Part shown: one piece after another, positions 35,092-47,759 of the stretch
Numbering within the stretch: position 1 is the stretch's first letter
How the letters are laid out: each line of letters opens with the position of its first letter
Assembly (NCBI RefSeq): GCF_005239225.2
Contig: NC_133289.1
Coordinates: forward strand, 11,764,889-11,828,888
Length of the DNA stretch: 64,000 bases
Source: Populus alba
Lineage: Eukaryota; Streptophyta; Magnoliopsida; Malpighiales; Salicaceae
Direction: 5' to 3'
Position numbers and translations under genes: made by a program
The notes under the pieces: model-generated
Databases searched by the model: none
The model's input: only the letters and a program-made list of their open reading frames with translations
What the model was told of the DNA's origin: nothing

Positions 35092-36540
35092 ATGGCTTCC
35101 ATTTCTCTCCCTAAACACTCTCTGCCCTCTTTGCTTCCCACTCTTAAACCCATAACCTCATCTTCTCAAAACCTCCCAATTCTCTCCAAGTCATCGCAGT
35201 CACAGTTCTATGGCCTCAAGTTCTCCCATTCTACTTCTCTTCCAATCCCATCTTCTTCTTCGGTGAAGAATACCATTTTTGCCAAGGTACATTTTGCTCC
35301 ACAATGAAAACTGTGTGCTTTATAGCATTCATTTGTTGATTGATTGGTTATTTCCGGTGTCTTTAGGTAAACAAAGGACAGGCGCCACCATCCTTCACTT
35401 TGAAAGATCAGGATGGAAAGACTTTGTCCCTCTCCAAATTCAAAGGGAAGCCTGTGGTTGTCTACTTTTACCCTGCTGATGAAACCCCTGGGTGCACCAA
35501 ACAGGTGACTAAATCCCTGTCCAATCAAAGCTTTCATTTTTCTTTTCATGGGGAGACTACCAACTACGAAGCAAAGTTAAGATAATGTAGGCAAGATAAA
35601 GGATTATAATTGCATCTTGAGAATCATCACAAGGTGTCACTGTGAGCTTGATTAGAATATGCTAATTCCGTTATAAGAAAGTTTGGTTTCTAGGACTGCC
35701 ACTTGACCAAGAGAATCTGTAACTTTTTTCCATAACATTTATAAAACATGTTCAGCAGCCACTGCCCAGGAAGTTTGGTGATCCATTTTAATACTTCAGA
35801 AGGCACTATCTATTAATAAATTTGCAATTGTGTGTGTGTGTGGCTCCCCAATTACTTCAAAGGCCATCGTTAATGTAGGAAGGTTTTGCTTAGGAGTTTT
35901 CACTAGGAAAAACAAAACTAATTACTAGAAATTGATGAGAAGAGAGCTGGGTTGGAATGTTCATCAATTGCAGGCATCTTTAGGTAGTGAATTTATATAA
36001 AAAAATGAAGTATTTTTGCAGGCCTGTGCTTTTAGAGATTCTTATGAGAAGTTCAAGAAAGCAGGCGCTGAGGTCGTTGGAATTAGTGGTGATGATCCAT
36101 CATCGCACAAGGTAAAACCAAGCTTCCTTTTATCCCAGAGCAGGTTAATGTAAAAGATCTTATTTCTCTTTCCATTTCAACACTCAACAATTTGATTAAT
36201 CAGTCTTAAATTAGTTATGTGTGTCTTTTACTATCTTCTATGAAATGCTAGATGCATCTGTGAGTATGCAGAACAAATTTCTTGAATGACTTTGTGCTAA
36301 CAAATGGTGCGATGACTATAGGCATTTGCCAAAAAATACAGACTTCCATTTACATTGCTGAGCGACGAAGGTAACAAGATAAGGAAAGAGTGGGGAGTGC
36401 CAGCAGACCTGTTCGGGACCTTACCCGGGAGACAGACATATGTTCTGGACAAGAAAGGGGTGGTCCAACTCATCTACAACAATCAGTTCCAACCTGAAAA
36501 GCATATTGATGAAACTCTTAAACTACTTCAAAGCCTTTGA
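35092..36540 (+). CDS. PRXQ: Peroxiredoxin Q, chloroplast
   Basis: This thiol peroxidase reduces hydrogen peroxide and alkyl hydroperoxides using thioredoxin. Plant PrxQ sits in the chloroplast near thylakoids. The exons are 35092-35286, 35367-35504, 36022-36111 and 36322-36540, all with GT-AG introns and all in phase 0. They give 213 residues, close to the family's roughly 215. Residues 1-65 (exon 1) are Ser/Pro-rich with few acidic residues, a good transit peptide. The mature part begins near [17 protein letters not shown]. The active site TPGCTKQACAF holds the peroxidatic Cys108 and resolving Cys113, five residues apart as in Prx[18 protein letters not shown] lies near the C-terminus. The start is the first ATG after a pyrimidine-rich leader (about 34960-35010). 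Intron 2 contains a small (GT)n run at about 35829-35842. The gene appears intact. Confidence 0.95.
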
Positions 36541-37014
36541 ACCATCCATTCTATGTTGTCTTGCTCTCGTCTCCACCTTTCCCCTCATTAATCTATTTCT
36601 TGAAGGTATGAATAATTCTTGCTGTATCCAATCCCTTGTAATTTCTAGTTATTATCTGGGTTTGGACCCTTTGTTTCGTGTAACAGAAATACTCTTTTCT
36701 CCCTTCTCTTTTGTTATGAATACTTGCTAAAATGTCAGTTGTCGTAGCATAATGAAATTACATATAGATTCAGTTGTTTGCAAAACCTTTCAAAGTTTTA
36801 CAGTGTTTCTGGTGGCAACCAAAAATAGGAAGGAGAACAATGGCTGAGGTCCACGCACATAATGTTCATGAGATGGATTTGTTTTTAACTGAGGGACTAG
36901 TTTTTATAAACGCACTTTAAGATGCTTTTGGTCTTGTAAAACACGTCCTCTGTTGCTGATTTTATGGCATTTAACTTATTTTTACTGCATGTTCAGAATG
37001 ATGTATGAAGCATC

Positions 37015-37215
37015 TCAAGGTAAACGCTCTTTTTAACACAATCTTTCCCTTGTCGTTCTCTGAAAAGAAATTCTCTGGCATGATAGCCATCTGCAAGATG
37101 CGTAGTCTTCAATGAAGTTTACAGAGGAAATATGAGAAGATGCATGCCTCTGTAAAATTTCATTACAGTAGAGCCAACCGTTGGCACTTTAGAACTTCAA
37201 AACACATTTGAATGG
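37015..37215 (-). pseudogene. Fragment of an FMO1-like gene
   Basis: On the minus strand this fragment reads pieces of the same exon that is present at 42180-42430. It has the IEDYASC segment, then MPENFFSE, then DKGKIV, and the adjacent intron-side sequence with cctctgtaaaatttcattacag. It is interrupted by deletions and is only about 200 bp long. It is a leftover of a second FMO copy, separate from the longer pseudogene at 41570-44660. The 36541-37014 stretch between it and PRXQ is 3' UTR and spacer. Confidence 0.7.
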
Positions 37216-37499
37216 GATACGATATGCGAGTCACTACATAATAACTATCTAACTATCTGATATATTTGCTTTGTTGTGCTTGCTAGTTTGTGTGCTCTCT
37301 TGCCGTCAAATTCTTCGCTATCAACTGATAAACTTCAAAATCATATGCAGCAGAAATTTTCAAAATAATTCCTCGTTCTTTATTTGAACGGCCCAGAACT
37401 TGGATTTCTCTTCTCTTTTGTAAAGTTAAATGGAGGTAATTTCATCGGGCCCAATCCAATAGAAACCAGCCATAAAACAGCCTACTGTGGTTTTGGAGC

Positions 37500-37690
37500 G
37501 AAGAATCTTTAAAAATATATTAATGTTTGTTTTTTAAAGTAATTTTTATTTTATAATATATTAAAATAATATTTTTAATATTAATATATCAAAATAATTT
37601 AAAAATATCAAAAAATATATTAATTTAAATAAAAAATTTTAAATTTTTTTAAAAACGCTTTCAAAACTAATATTAAACACTATTTACATA
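37500..37690. repeat. Short AT-rich dispersed repeat, longest copy
   Basis: The copy shows aatatattaaaataatattt, then atatatcaaaataatttaaa, and ends with aaaaacgctttcaaaac and aatattaaacac. The less AT-rich tail probably marks one true end of the family. No frame is present. Between it and 38230 there is AT-rich spacer. Confidence 0.5.
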
Positions 37691-38229
37691 TAGAAAAGAG
37701 GCTGAATAGTTAGTTTGTATTCATCACTAGCCATGATGGTATACGAGAGATCTTTTGATTGTGGATATTGGATTGATTTTTTTTTTTTAATTATATAGTG
37801 TTTAGGGAATATACAGTAATATTTTATTAGTTATTTTATGATCCACTTTAAAAAAAAGATAGACATAATAATAATAATAAAAAAAAGATGAAACTTATCA
37901 CTAATTAAAAATGATAAGAATATCTCCATTTAGTATTTCTTTCTCATAGTTTATTTATTTTCTTCTTTAAAGTGGGCTCATGGATAATTAATAGGATGCT
38001 TCTAGTTAATTAATCTGTAATTAAGTTATATTTTATTAAATAATAATAAAATAAATTGGACTTATTTTACTAAAAAAATCACTGAATATACTAATCAGGG
38101 GATAATAGTGGTTGGTTGTGATGATTTATTTTAGAGTTGTATCATTGAATGGAATTGATTCTTGTGCTGGGATGGAACAAGCTGAGATTCATGGATTCGG
38201 AATTTGAATAAATTCACGCGTGAATCTCC

Positions 38230-38620
38230 AGCTACCATGGTGTCTTACTTTGAGGAATGGAAATATCCAAGAAATTTGGAAGAAAAATAAAATAATAATA
38301 AAAAAAAAACACTCTCGGCTGACAAATTTATTGCATTTTGAACGTAGAATTTGAAAATGAAAGTGCACAGGTCTCAAAAGTCCAAATTAAAACCAGAGTC
38401 TAATGCATAAAATGCAGCGACCACATTTTGAACACAGTAAAGAAATGCTGCTATCAAATTCCTGGCAAAGAGTCGGGGTGGTAATAATGTTGATTCAAAG
38501 ATTCATCAATCACCACGAAGAACTGCTTTTATTATATTTTAATCTTTCTTGAAGAGAATGTTTCAATACCGACCCAAAGATGGACTGAAGAAACCAGAAG
38601 ATGCTTGCAAGTTGCTGTAC
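38230..38620 (-). repeat. Paralogous segment, partner of 49870-50310
   Basis: Colinear imperfect identity with 49870-50310. Shared words include aaatttggaaga, aaagtg-gcac-g-gtctc, attaaaa-caaagtc, atgcagtgacca/atgcagcgaccac and gttgattca. Each copy lies on the upstream side (higher coordinates) of FMO-derived sequence read on the minus strand, so both may be old FMO 5' flanks. No frame is open. Confidence 0.5.
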
Positions 38621-39029
38621 AAAACTGGGAGAATACCCTTTTTCACGATAGCAAAGTTGCGAGTCAGACTACCAAATAATTGTTTTTAATTTTATGAAGA
38701 CTGGTCAGATTTTGACTTATTTAATTTAATCTCTTTGCAAACCTTTCTTGTACATAAGCATTTGAATTAATATTGTACGTAGCAATGTATAAAACCTCAA
38801 ATGTTTCAATTAGCTACAAAGATTTTTTTTTGTTTTAAATTAATTTTTTTGGTTTTTTGATTGTTTTGATGATGATATTATAAATGAATCTTTAAAAAAT
38901 AATAATAATAAATTATTTTAATGAATTTTTAAACGAAAAATACTTTGAGAAATAACCTCTATTACACTTCCAACACAGGCACTTAGAAAGTGAGTGTTAT
39001 CGTCGAGCGTGTTAATATGTATATATTGA

Positions 39030-40860
39030 ATAGGTCCCACTCTTGCAGTTAAAGACATGACTCTAGAAGAAGCAAAGAGTGGAGTGAAGCCCTTAGTAGA
39101 ACACTTTATAATGCTTGGATGTGTGGCACATGTTCATGGGCCTGATGCAAGATGAACCAAACTAGAAAATAAGAACTTTTATTATGTACTGTTAGGTGTG
39201 AGTGAAGAATATAAAGGTTACAGGTTGTATAATCTTGTTGTAAAGAGAGTTATGATTAGCAAGGATGTAATTTTTGAAGAAGAGAGAGTGACACTGATAA
39301 GAGATGAAGCATAAATAGGAGTGAAGGTAATGAGACAAGTGGGAATGGTATTAAAGGCACAAGAAATGCTTCGTTTAAATATCAACAAATGAAGAAGATG
39401 TCAACTCGAATGAGAGAAAGAGAGAGAAATGCTCATGTTTAGATGAGAAACTATGTCTCTAGAAAAGGATTTATGAGAGGAATAAAAATGAGTTGAATAT
39501 GACATTTATAACTCCTGCTAATCCACTAAACTATGGAGAGGCAATGAAGAGTTCCAAGTGGAGGCAAGCTATGAATGTTAAAATAAGGTCAATTTTTAGA
39601 AAAGAAAAAAAAAAATGGGGAGAATATGGAGTTTGATTTGAATTAGCCAAGTTAGAGCTAAGAAGATTGGAGTGAAATGAATATATAAGACCAAGCTTAA
39701 ATAAGTTTGGTGAGGTAGATAAGTTTAATGCCCGAATCTAGTTTACAAAGGGTTATGCTCAAAAATAAACATGGTGTGGACTACATAATGTATTTACCAG
39801 TTAATAAAAGATATGATAATTATACGTATGTTGAGCAAACCTTATTTGTCAAGCAAAGCAGTAGAGGTAAAATTTTAATTGTTAGTGTTTATGTTGATGA
39901 CTTGATTTTTATTGGTGATGATGAGCAAATGATGTTAAAGTTTAATAAGTCAATGATGAAGGTATTTGATATGACTGATATGGAAAAGGTAAGGTTTTTC
40001 TTAAGTATAGAAGTGTTACAGAAGTATAATGGGATTTAATCTGTAAAATATATATATATACTTACTGAAGGTTTCTAAGACATTTTTGAAATGGGTGAAA
40101 GTAATGCAGTAATGTATCATGTTGTTTCTGGTTTCAAAATTAGGGAAAATAGAAAAGGTGAAAAAATTGATGAGACCTGCTATAAGCAAATAATAGGTAG
40201 TCTTATGTATATCACTACTACAAAGCCAGATATTATGGTTGTTGTAAGCCTTATAAGCAGGTCTATGACCAGACCAACAAAACTTCATTTGCATACTACA
40301 ATTAGAGCACTAAGATACTTGAAAGGCATTGTTGATTATAGAATGTTTTACAAGAAATGTGGGAATAAAGAGTTGGTTGCATTTACTGATAGTGATTATA
40401 TAGGAGATTTAGAGGATAGAAAGAGCATTGTTTACTATGTTTTTATGCTAAATGGAGATGTAGTTTTTGGTCTTCAAAGAAACAACTTTATTAATCACTC
40501 TTTTAACAACTAAAACCGAGTTTTGTGGCAATTGCAGCCTGTGCTTGCCAAGCAATGTAAATAAGAAGGATTCTGGAGAAGTTGAGTCATGCACAAGATG
40601 GTTGCACTATTATGATGTGTGATAACAACTCAACCATTAAGCTTTCAAAAACCATGTTATGCATGGACACAATAAGCATATTGATGTGCGATTTCATTTT
40701 ATGCGTGATTTATCTCGAGATGAAGTTATTGAGCTTATGCATTGTGATTCTCAAGATCAAGTGGCAAATTTATTGACTAAACCACTCAAGTTGGAGGCAT
40801 TTCTGAAGCTTCAAGATCAGGTAGGAGTGTGTATGATGCCTAGAGTAAACTAATTACTTA
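39030..40860 (+). pseudogene. Ty1/copia pol remnant
   Basis: Decayed copia polyprotein in the right order. Integrase C-terminal part: GCVAHVHGPDAR followed by FYYVLLGVSEEYKGYRLYN, 39100-39240. Reverse-transcriptase start: WRQAMN, KKIGVK, YKTKLNKFGEVDKF, 39560-39730. The RT catalytic YVDDLIFIGDD is at about 39890-39925. RNase H: CYKQIIGSLMYITTTKPDI, ALRYLKG and FTDSDY, 40170-40400. The C-terminus is HIDVRFHFMRD, ending near 40853. Stops and frameshifts break it, and the middle of RT between GVDY and the LFVK segment is deleted. The 38620-39030 stretch before it contains only AT-rich spacer. Confidence 0.88.
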
Positions 40861-40869
40861 TACAATAGT

Positions 40870-41130
40870 TAGTTTAAGGGAGAGAATGATGAGAAGTATC
40901 TTATTTCAAGAATTCCTGTTTGACATGTTTTATTAGAATAAGTCTTAATATTAGAGTTGTTATTGCTTAACTGTCAATTTTGCTTTTATAAAATAAGTCA
41001 TTCATTTAATTTGTCAAGAGTTCTAGATGACTTGCAATTATCTTGATTATTTGTTCATAACTGAAATAAGAGGAAAGAAAATAAAGAAAGAAACATATAA
41101 TTAATAATTGATTTTTTTTTTTAACATGTT
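40870..41130 (+). mobile_element. Polypurine tract and presumed 3' LTR of the copia remnant
   Basis: Just after the RNase H end comes aagggagagaatgatgagaa (from 40876), a good polypurine tract followed by tgatgagaag, where an LTR would start. No second LTR was found upstream, and the far end could not be fixed. From there to 41569 is AT-rich spacer with an (AT)n run at 41262-41279. Confidence 0.4.
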
Positions 41131-41569
41131 TAACATTAAGTTGTAGGAACTCACGTTGTTTTACGCGCAAATGAAAAGTTTTGTTCGACTGATTATGGGT
41201 TGCTGGTTATATCTATGTTAAATAAATAAATTATTAATTCTAACATAAACGAGCCAACAAATATATATATATATATATCAGCATGAGACGTCATATTTCT
41301 CCAAACATGTATACTTTGAATTTAGTTGTTTTTTACATAAGATATTTATAAGAAATAACTTGCGAATTATAAGTCTTCATCCATGCAAGAAGAATAAAAG
41401 GTAAATAAATATTCATTTAGGTCACGAATTTGTATGTAGGCAATTCACAATAATGTAAGGGTAACTATTCTAGCTAGTTTATTTAATTAACATGTAAATA
41501 ATAATTAAGAATACCCTGAAACAAAATAGACATAACATAACGAATATTGTTCTTTGCGATAGACTATTA

Positions 41570-44500
41570 TTACAGTTCATAGTCCCTACTACCGTAAGGG
41601 CTGAATGCTTCTGACAACATGTTATTCTTCCCTCCAGGAGCTCCATCCCATTTCTTCACAGATCTCATTCACTTGTGGTTGATACTGAAAGTTGAGATGC
41701 AATGCCTCTTATAAAACCTGGTAGTCCTCTTTGCGATTTCAATCTCTTTAGAAACCTGTTCAAGCATCTTGTCAATAGTCGGGAGCTTAAATTTGTTGTC
41801 AATAAGTCGTGCCAGCCAGATGCTGCGCAGCTCTGATGTGTGAAGGTTCGCAACACTCTCTATAAATCCCAAAAAAGCCATGTTTGGTATCAATGGATGA
41901 ACAGTTCCCCTGCAACGAAAATCAAGAAGATATGATTTGGACCACCTCTTCTGATAAACAAGTTGAAGCTATTGCCACGGATTTAGGTTTTTAAAACCTT
42001 ACCTGTACAAGGGCATAACACCAGAACGGGCATCCTCTAACAAACTGCAAAAAGGATCCGGTAAGATGTCTTTGAGCTTTCTCTTCCCATCAAAACCAGT
42101 TGCAAATATGACGACATCAGCCTCCACTTTAGTGTTGTCCTCAAATTCAAGTCCTTCCTTATTGAACCACCATTTTGATGTCTTTTTTGAACACAATCTT
42201 CCCCTTGTCTGCCTCAGAAAAGAAATTTTCTGGCATGATTGCCATCTGGCAAGATGCATAGTCTTCAATGAAAGGGTGATCTGGTTTTAATCCATATTTC
42301 TGCAGAGGAAGTTTGTGGAGGAGATAGGACTCTATAAACTTGGAAACTACATGCCTCTGTGAAATTCCATTACAGTATTAGAACCAGTTACACCATTAGC
42401 ATTTTTGGACTTCAAAATGAATCGAATATGTCAAGATGTGCTCACCATGGGAGATAACAGCAAGCAAAGCATAGTCCTGAGGAGACTTTGGTTTGGCCTT
42501 TCGTGTATGAACTGAGAAGATCTTGTGGAAAAGAACAAGAAAAATGGCAAACCCCATACCCAGTAATGGGGCACAGTCCAATGTAATGTCCTAACAACCA
42601 TGGTGCACGGTTGCCCTTCAGGACCTACAGCACATTCAAACATGACATCTTGATTTAATTAGTAATACGGAGAAGAATAGTTTCTTAAATTTATGTTTTT
42701 GGAAATAAAGAATTAAAAGAACTTGATCATCCATTTCTTTTCAGCGAAGAATACAATTCCATATGTTTTTGCTCCACGCATGCCAAAAATCATGTGTGGC
42801 AAATTAAGTAATGTGAAGAATCAAAATTATTATCCAGATATGGGGCAGGTGGTTTTCTTGTTTTTCTTCGTGGGAAAAACTGTCCTTGTGCTTTGATCAT
42901 GCAAACACGCAATGCAAGAGTCAAAGCTGGGAACGTTAAAATGGCCTGAAAACATGGCGGTCCAATAAGTCCACACATGATCTATACTTTCCTTGTAGAT
43001 TCTGAGAATTGACCACGAGGTGGCTTTTTTTCTTTCCTTTAGCATGACTTGTGTTACCCATTGCCACGCTACATCAATTTAACGTGGAACATCATCAATT
43101 CTAACCATTCAAAGATTTATTGCTGTCTCTGCTACTTTTTCTGAGACCAAATTATATGACGCTATCAACACGTAAGATCACACAACAACAGCAGCAGCAA
43201 AAATTGGTCCAGAGGTGTCTTTATATATATATTATATTATATCTTAGACTCGAAATATGGCCCAATAATTAAACAACAAAGGTAGGAGAAAACTGGTAAA
43301 GGCCATCACTTATACCAGAAAAAAGAGGGAAATTGGAAAGCATTATTGCTGTGGGAACTTACAAGAGAGAACATATATTTAAAACTACTTGCTAAAAGTT
43401 CGTGATTTATGTGTATGGATCATACAGCATATAGTTAAACCAGATTTTAATCTTTTTAAAAGAGAGAGAGAGAGAGAGAGAGAGATGTGGAAATTAATAA
43501 AATTTAAAATTTGATCAAAACAAAATCTATTTAAGATTAATACTTGTGTTTGTTGTGCCGTGTATAAGTAAAAGATGAAATGGAAAATTCTATTTAAGAT
43601 CCCGTGAAAACTTGTATAATTAACACAAGAAAGAAACAAGTCGGTCCTTTGATAATGCATATAAAGTTTAGTTCGTGTAATAATTATGAAACATGCAATT
43701 CATCGAAAAGCATGAATGAAGCATGTTAATATTAAACGCGAAGCTTGTTACCTTGGTTTGCCTCAGCGCACTCAAAGAGCTAAAGATCAATAGCTGATTT
43801 GTTTTGAAAGCCAACGACTGCCACCTTCTTTCCTTTGTGCAGTTGAGTAGCCGCTTCCTTGTCAAGCTTGCAGTAATTCTAGGGTAATTGCATTCAACCT
43901 TGCCCTTGAATACTTCGGGGCCTTTCTTGAGTGGGAACTCAGGAATCTTAGGTATATCTCCATACTTTCCAGTGCAAACGACAAGAAATTTCGAAACGCG
44001 TACCACTGGAAAGGAAGCAAAATACGAAATATATCAGCAAAGAATATTATTGGACAGTAATATTAATGTAACAATAGCCCAAGAACAGTTTTTGTAAGCA
44101 CATCTGTGTATATAATTAACTAGCAATAGAGTTTGTGAGGTAATGTTGATGGGTAAAAGAAAATAGCAGTATTAGTTTTGAAGCTACTGAAGGAATTCCA
44201 AAAAAAAAAACATTATCAAGGACCTGAATGGTATCAGATTGTTTGCTTTGCACAGCAACCTCCCACACCGGCAGTCCGGGCAAAAGGCTGCCATACTCCC
44301 CGGGTTCGCCGCTATTCAGCATGAGTTCGCGGCCACCATACAAAACCGGACTCCACCACCTTTGAGTTGAACATCACTACTTCATCACCAATCAAAATGC
44401 TCAGCGTAGGAATTTCAAGTAATCCAATATCTCGATTATAAGAAGGAAAACTTGGGTCATCTCTCTGTTAGGGCCAGGGAAAATCAGTGGAATTCATAAT

Positions 44501-44660
44501 CACCGCGAGGGGATTGAAGTTTTTTGTGGAGGCTTGTAAGAGCAACTTTTTCCACACCCCTTCCAATGGAGTCACTCGCTTCAAAAACCACTGGATTTGT
44601 AGTTACGATAGCTGCTTAGGCAAACAGCTATACCAACTTTACAACACCACTCCGATGATA
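41570..44660 (-). pseudogene. Flavin-containing monooxygenase (FMO1-like) pseudogene
   Basis: Plant FMOs are FAD- and NADPH-dependent oxygenases. FMO1 makes the defence signal N-hydroxypipecolic acid. Reading the minus strand from 44650: KQLS, then NPVVFEASDSIG, then RDDPSFPSYN (44400-44480), then FNSKVVE, PGLPVWEVAVQSKQSDTIQ (about 44220-44290), FLVVCTGKYGDIPKIPEFP (43920-43995), KEAATQLHKGKKVAVVGF (about 43805-43860), CTMVVRTLHWTVPHYWVWG (about 42540-42610), FATGFDGKRKLKDILPDPF (about 42060-42120), a GT-AG intron at 41911-42001 and a final exon with FYKRHCISTFSIN, ending at 41570. Lesions are the N-terminal GxGxxG region out of frame, a stop after SAIDL, an extra A before TSKWWF, and a frameshift after FSINHK. 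An insertion enlarges the intron at 42650-43750. Confidence 0.85.
43460..43485. repeat. (AG)n microsatellite
   Basis: Short AG run within the enlarged intron of the FMO pseudogene. Confidence 0.95.
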
Positions 44661-46345
44661 GGCCTATTTTTTGAGAACCGTCAGATTGCTTTGCCTAGCC
44701 ATGAAAGTAATAATTTTGATAAAAATTATAATTAGAACTTAGTAAGGTGCAAATGTGATGCTTGAGTTTTAATTCCTATTTATAGAATTAGAAGCACGTG
44801 AATTGACTTCTAGGAAGTGAAATAGAGGTATACGACCATTTCTAATCCTAATATTATAGTTGTTGTGAGAAATTGGTTCGATATCGAGACGAAATTTCGC
44901 CAACACATGGTTTCCTTTGCCCCTTTTGATTAAGATGGACGCGCATAATTTTTAGATCAATTTTCCCGTCGTACCTTCAAACCCTAATTAATATAAGACT
45001 GCTCACATGCATTTGATATACATGAATGTATATTTAAACACAGTAAATACATGTTGTACGTAGGCCTAATAAGATATAAAAAAAAACAATAATAAGAAAT
45101 AATGAAGTGAGAGATGCCAAGACGACAAGAAAAGCAAAAAATTCCGTCATATGCAAGAAAAGATTTTAATGCACGGTAACGCAGAACTAAAAAAAACGAA
45201 ATTAGAGCAAACCTTGGAGCATTTTGAGTTATTTGCTAGAATTTAAAGTGGATGCGATGGCGAGTATCTATGCAGCTCTATTTTTAAGGGTCAGAAATTT
45301 GAATCTAAATATTGCCTAGTAATTAATTGCGATCTTAAGAAATTAATTTAAACTTGGTGATTAAGAAAAAATGAGTCATTATTTCAATTAAGAGATAAAT
45401 CTTTAGGTCACCACTCAAGGAAGAAAATAATATAATTAATGTGCGGCTCTAGCTGTCAACATTGTTGGGACCTTTTGGCATTCAAATCAGCTTGCAGCTT
45501 AGTAATTTCTTTAAACTCACGTGCTGGAGAAATTTCAACTTCAATTTTTGAAAAATTTAAAGAGAAGTTTCCATGCATGAGTTAGGTTTACTTCTTTTCC
45601 TGATATATTTGTCCGGTATATACTAGCAGCACGTTTGCGATCATAGCTGGAACCAATACTATTGCTTGTCTTGTAACCTAATATACTGCTCGGTTACAAG
45701 GGTTTCCTCCATCAAGCCATCAATTAAGACTTATTTTGAGTGAAAAATCTATGACGATTTTAAACATGATATTTCTCGGCTTGTTAAAAAAAAACGATAG
45801 CTTAATTAGCACGCTTTGAATGTTCATTGTTTTTAATTGTGCTCGTGTTTTGAGCGACTAACTTTCTTACTAGCTTGTTTGCCAGTAGTTGAGTGTCTTG
45901 ATTTTCTTGCTTGTTTGTTTTCTAATAAGGTGGCTCTTTTATGTAATGGATCTCAATATATAACAGCAAGAGTAATGTAATTTTTAGAAAAATATTTAAC
46001 TCCAATCACATATACAACAATGGAATTGATTGAGGTCATTTTGATGCACCTTTAGGAGAGAAAAATAGCCCACACAAAATCACCTAAAATCAATGAAAGC
46101 TGCAATTTTACAATATTCTTTTTTCTAACTCTCTTTGATTCTCTTATCATTCCACACATTTATTAATGTATATTACAAACCTATTTATAGAAAAATAAAA
46201 TGCTCCAAAAGTCATTGATCATGTCACTTATTCTATTGTACCTCGAAATATCTTCTTCATTCTTTCAACGATGGTTACACCTGCCATTGAAAAACGCTCT
46301 TCTCTTTTAGAATGCAAATCTACTGCAAATTGGTAGGATGAAGTC
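44660..46345. other. Intergenic DNA, no gene
   Basis: Moderately AT-rich. Frames are short and show no domain. It includes the original upstream side of the FMO pseudogene, but no promoter motif stands out. Confidence 0.45.
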
Positions 46346-46348
46346 AAG

Positions 46349-47610
46349 TTAGTCATCAACATCCCCCTTTAAATTTGACTTTCTAAACTTCTTCAGTACA
46401 AGCATCTTTTTCATTCTTGTAAATACATCATACTGAGTGGCTTTTGAATATATAGCAAGTTGATCATAAGTTCTGTAAGATACCAGCTCTACTTCTTTGT
46501 TTTTTACATGTTCCCTAATGAAATGATATTGAGTATCAAAATGCTTACTTCTTTTATGGTACATTGGGTTCTTTGCTAAAGCAATCAAGGAACATGTAGA
46601 GTTCTTATAAGATTATCTTTGAAAAAAAATTTTAAAAACTTTAACATTTCCTCAACCAAATACCAAAAATACAACAATTATAACCAAAACATATCGGGTC
46701 TTTTATATGATGATAGTGTCCACAATAAGCTAGCTTATTTAGATGTCCTAAGTAAATATGTTGTATCTCCTATGAAAAAAGAGATACAAGTTTTGCTTTT
46801 TCTTTCATTCAAGTCACGTCCCTAATCACAATCAAAGTATATAATAAGTTTGAAATATTCAGAATATATGTAGAATTACCATCATTAAAAGAACTTTCTT
46901 GTATCCAAAATTTTCAGTGGTACTGTAGATAGAGGACTAAATCAAGATTCCATGGACCTACTCTTAATTTGATTCATATGTAGAGTATTATCTAGTTCTA
47001 GTGCATGTTAGGTATCTTAAACTTCAACTAGAATTCTTAAAGCATGTTGGAGCCAATATTACTTTGACTATTCTTTTCTTAATTCTAATCCTGCTTCAAC
47101 TAGAGCAAGACTAGATTGCATTTCTCCATGTTAAAAATTCTTAGAGAATTTCTCTTGCATAGTTTTCTTATGATATAAAATTCCTTTTTTACTTTGTACA
47201 ACTTCAATTCCTAAAACAATTATGCCATAAGCCCATTTCATCATCTCGAACTCTTTAACCATGCTTCTCTTAAATGATTCAATATAACTAAATGATTATT
47301 GTAAAGATTAAAGATCATCAATATATATACAAGTATATAACACACTTCCTACCAACTTTCTTTTTCAAGTACAATACATGTTTATAGAGATATTTTATAG
47401 AGATATTTTTTACACTCGTTTTTCATGAAATATCATTCGTATCCTAGATATCCTATAGATATAGAGCGTATTTCAATCCATATAAAGCTTTTTTTAGCAT
47501 ATCCAAGTAGCTAGACAATAAAGATTTTTTTTCTTCATAAACTCCATTTAGAAATGACCTTTCTTCACATATCTAGGTAGTTGATAAATCTTTCATCTCT
47601 CTTATCCTAT
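46349..47610 (-). pseudogene. Ty1/copia pol remnant, minus strand
   Basis: The minus strand reads down from about 47600. It carries FLNGVYEE, then KKALYGLKYALY, FMKNECKK, KKKVGRK, a damaged Y-I-Y-D-D-L in the reverse-transcriptase catalytic region, FKRSMVKEFEMMKW, then LGIEVVQSKKGIL, and finally the RNase H end. That end lies at 46588-46349 and reads NPMYHKRSKHFDTQYHFIRE, YDQLAIYSKA and KKMLVLKKFRKSNLKGDVDD. Only this last part is open. It is a different copia lineage from the plus-strand remnant, as shown by the GDVDD ending. It is old and non-functional. Confidence 0.82.
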
Positions 47611-47759
47611 TACCAAAAGTAACAGCTTGATGATTTCAACTCTAACAATAAGAGCAAAAACAATTCCTCATGTTTTTTTTTTCTTGCCTTGTAATTTTTA
47701 TTGGTAAACTTGGCCTTCCATCTCTAAACTCCTAATTAAGCATTCATCTTTTTCTTGTA

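Noticed and set aside
36440..36730. 96-codon frame overlapping the last PRXQ exon
   Set aside because: Out-of-frame shadow of the PRXQ exon running into the 3' UTR.
42830..43045. Minus-strand frame as an FMO exon
   Set aside because: It falls between two FMO exons but has no similarity to the family. It looks like inserted intron sequence.
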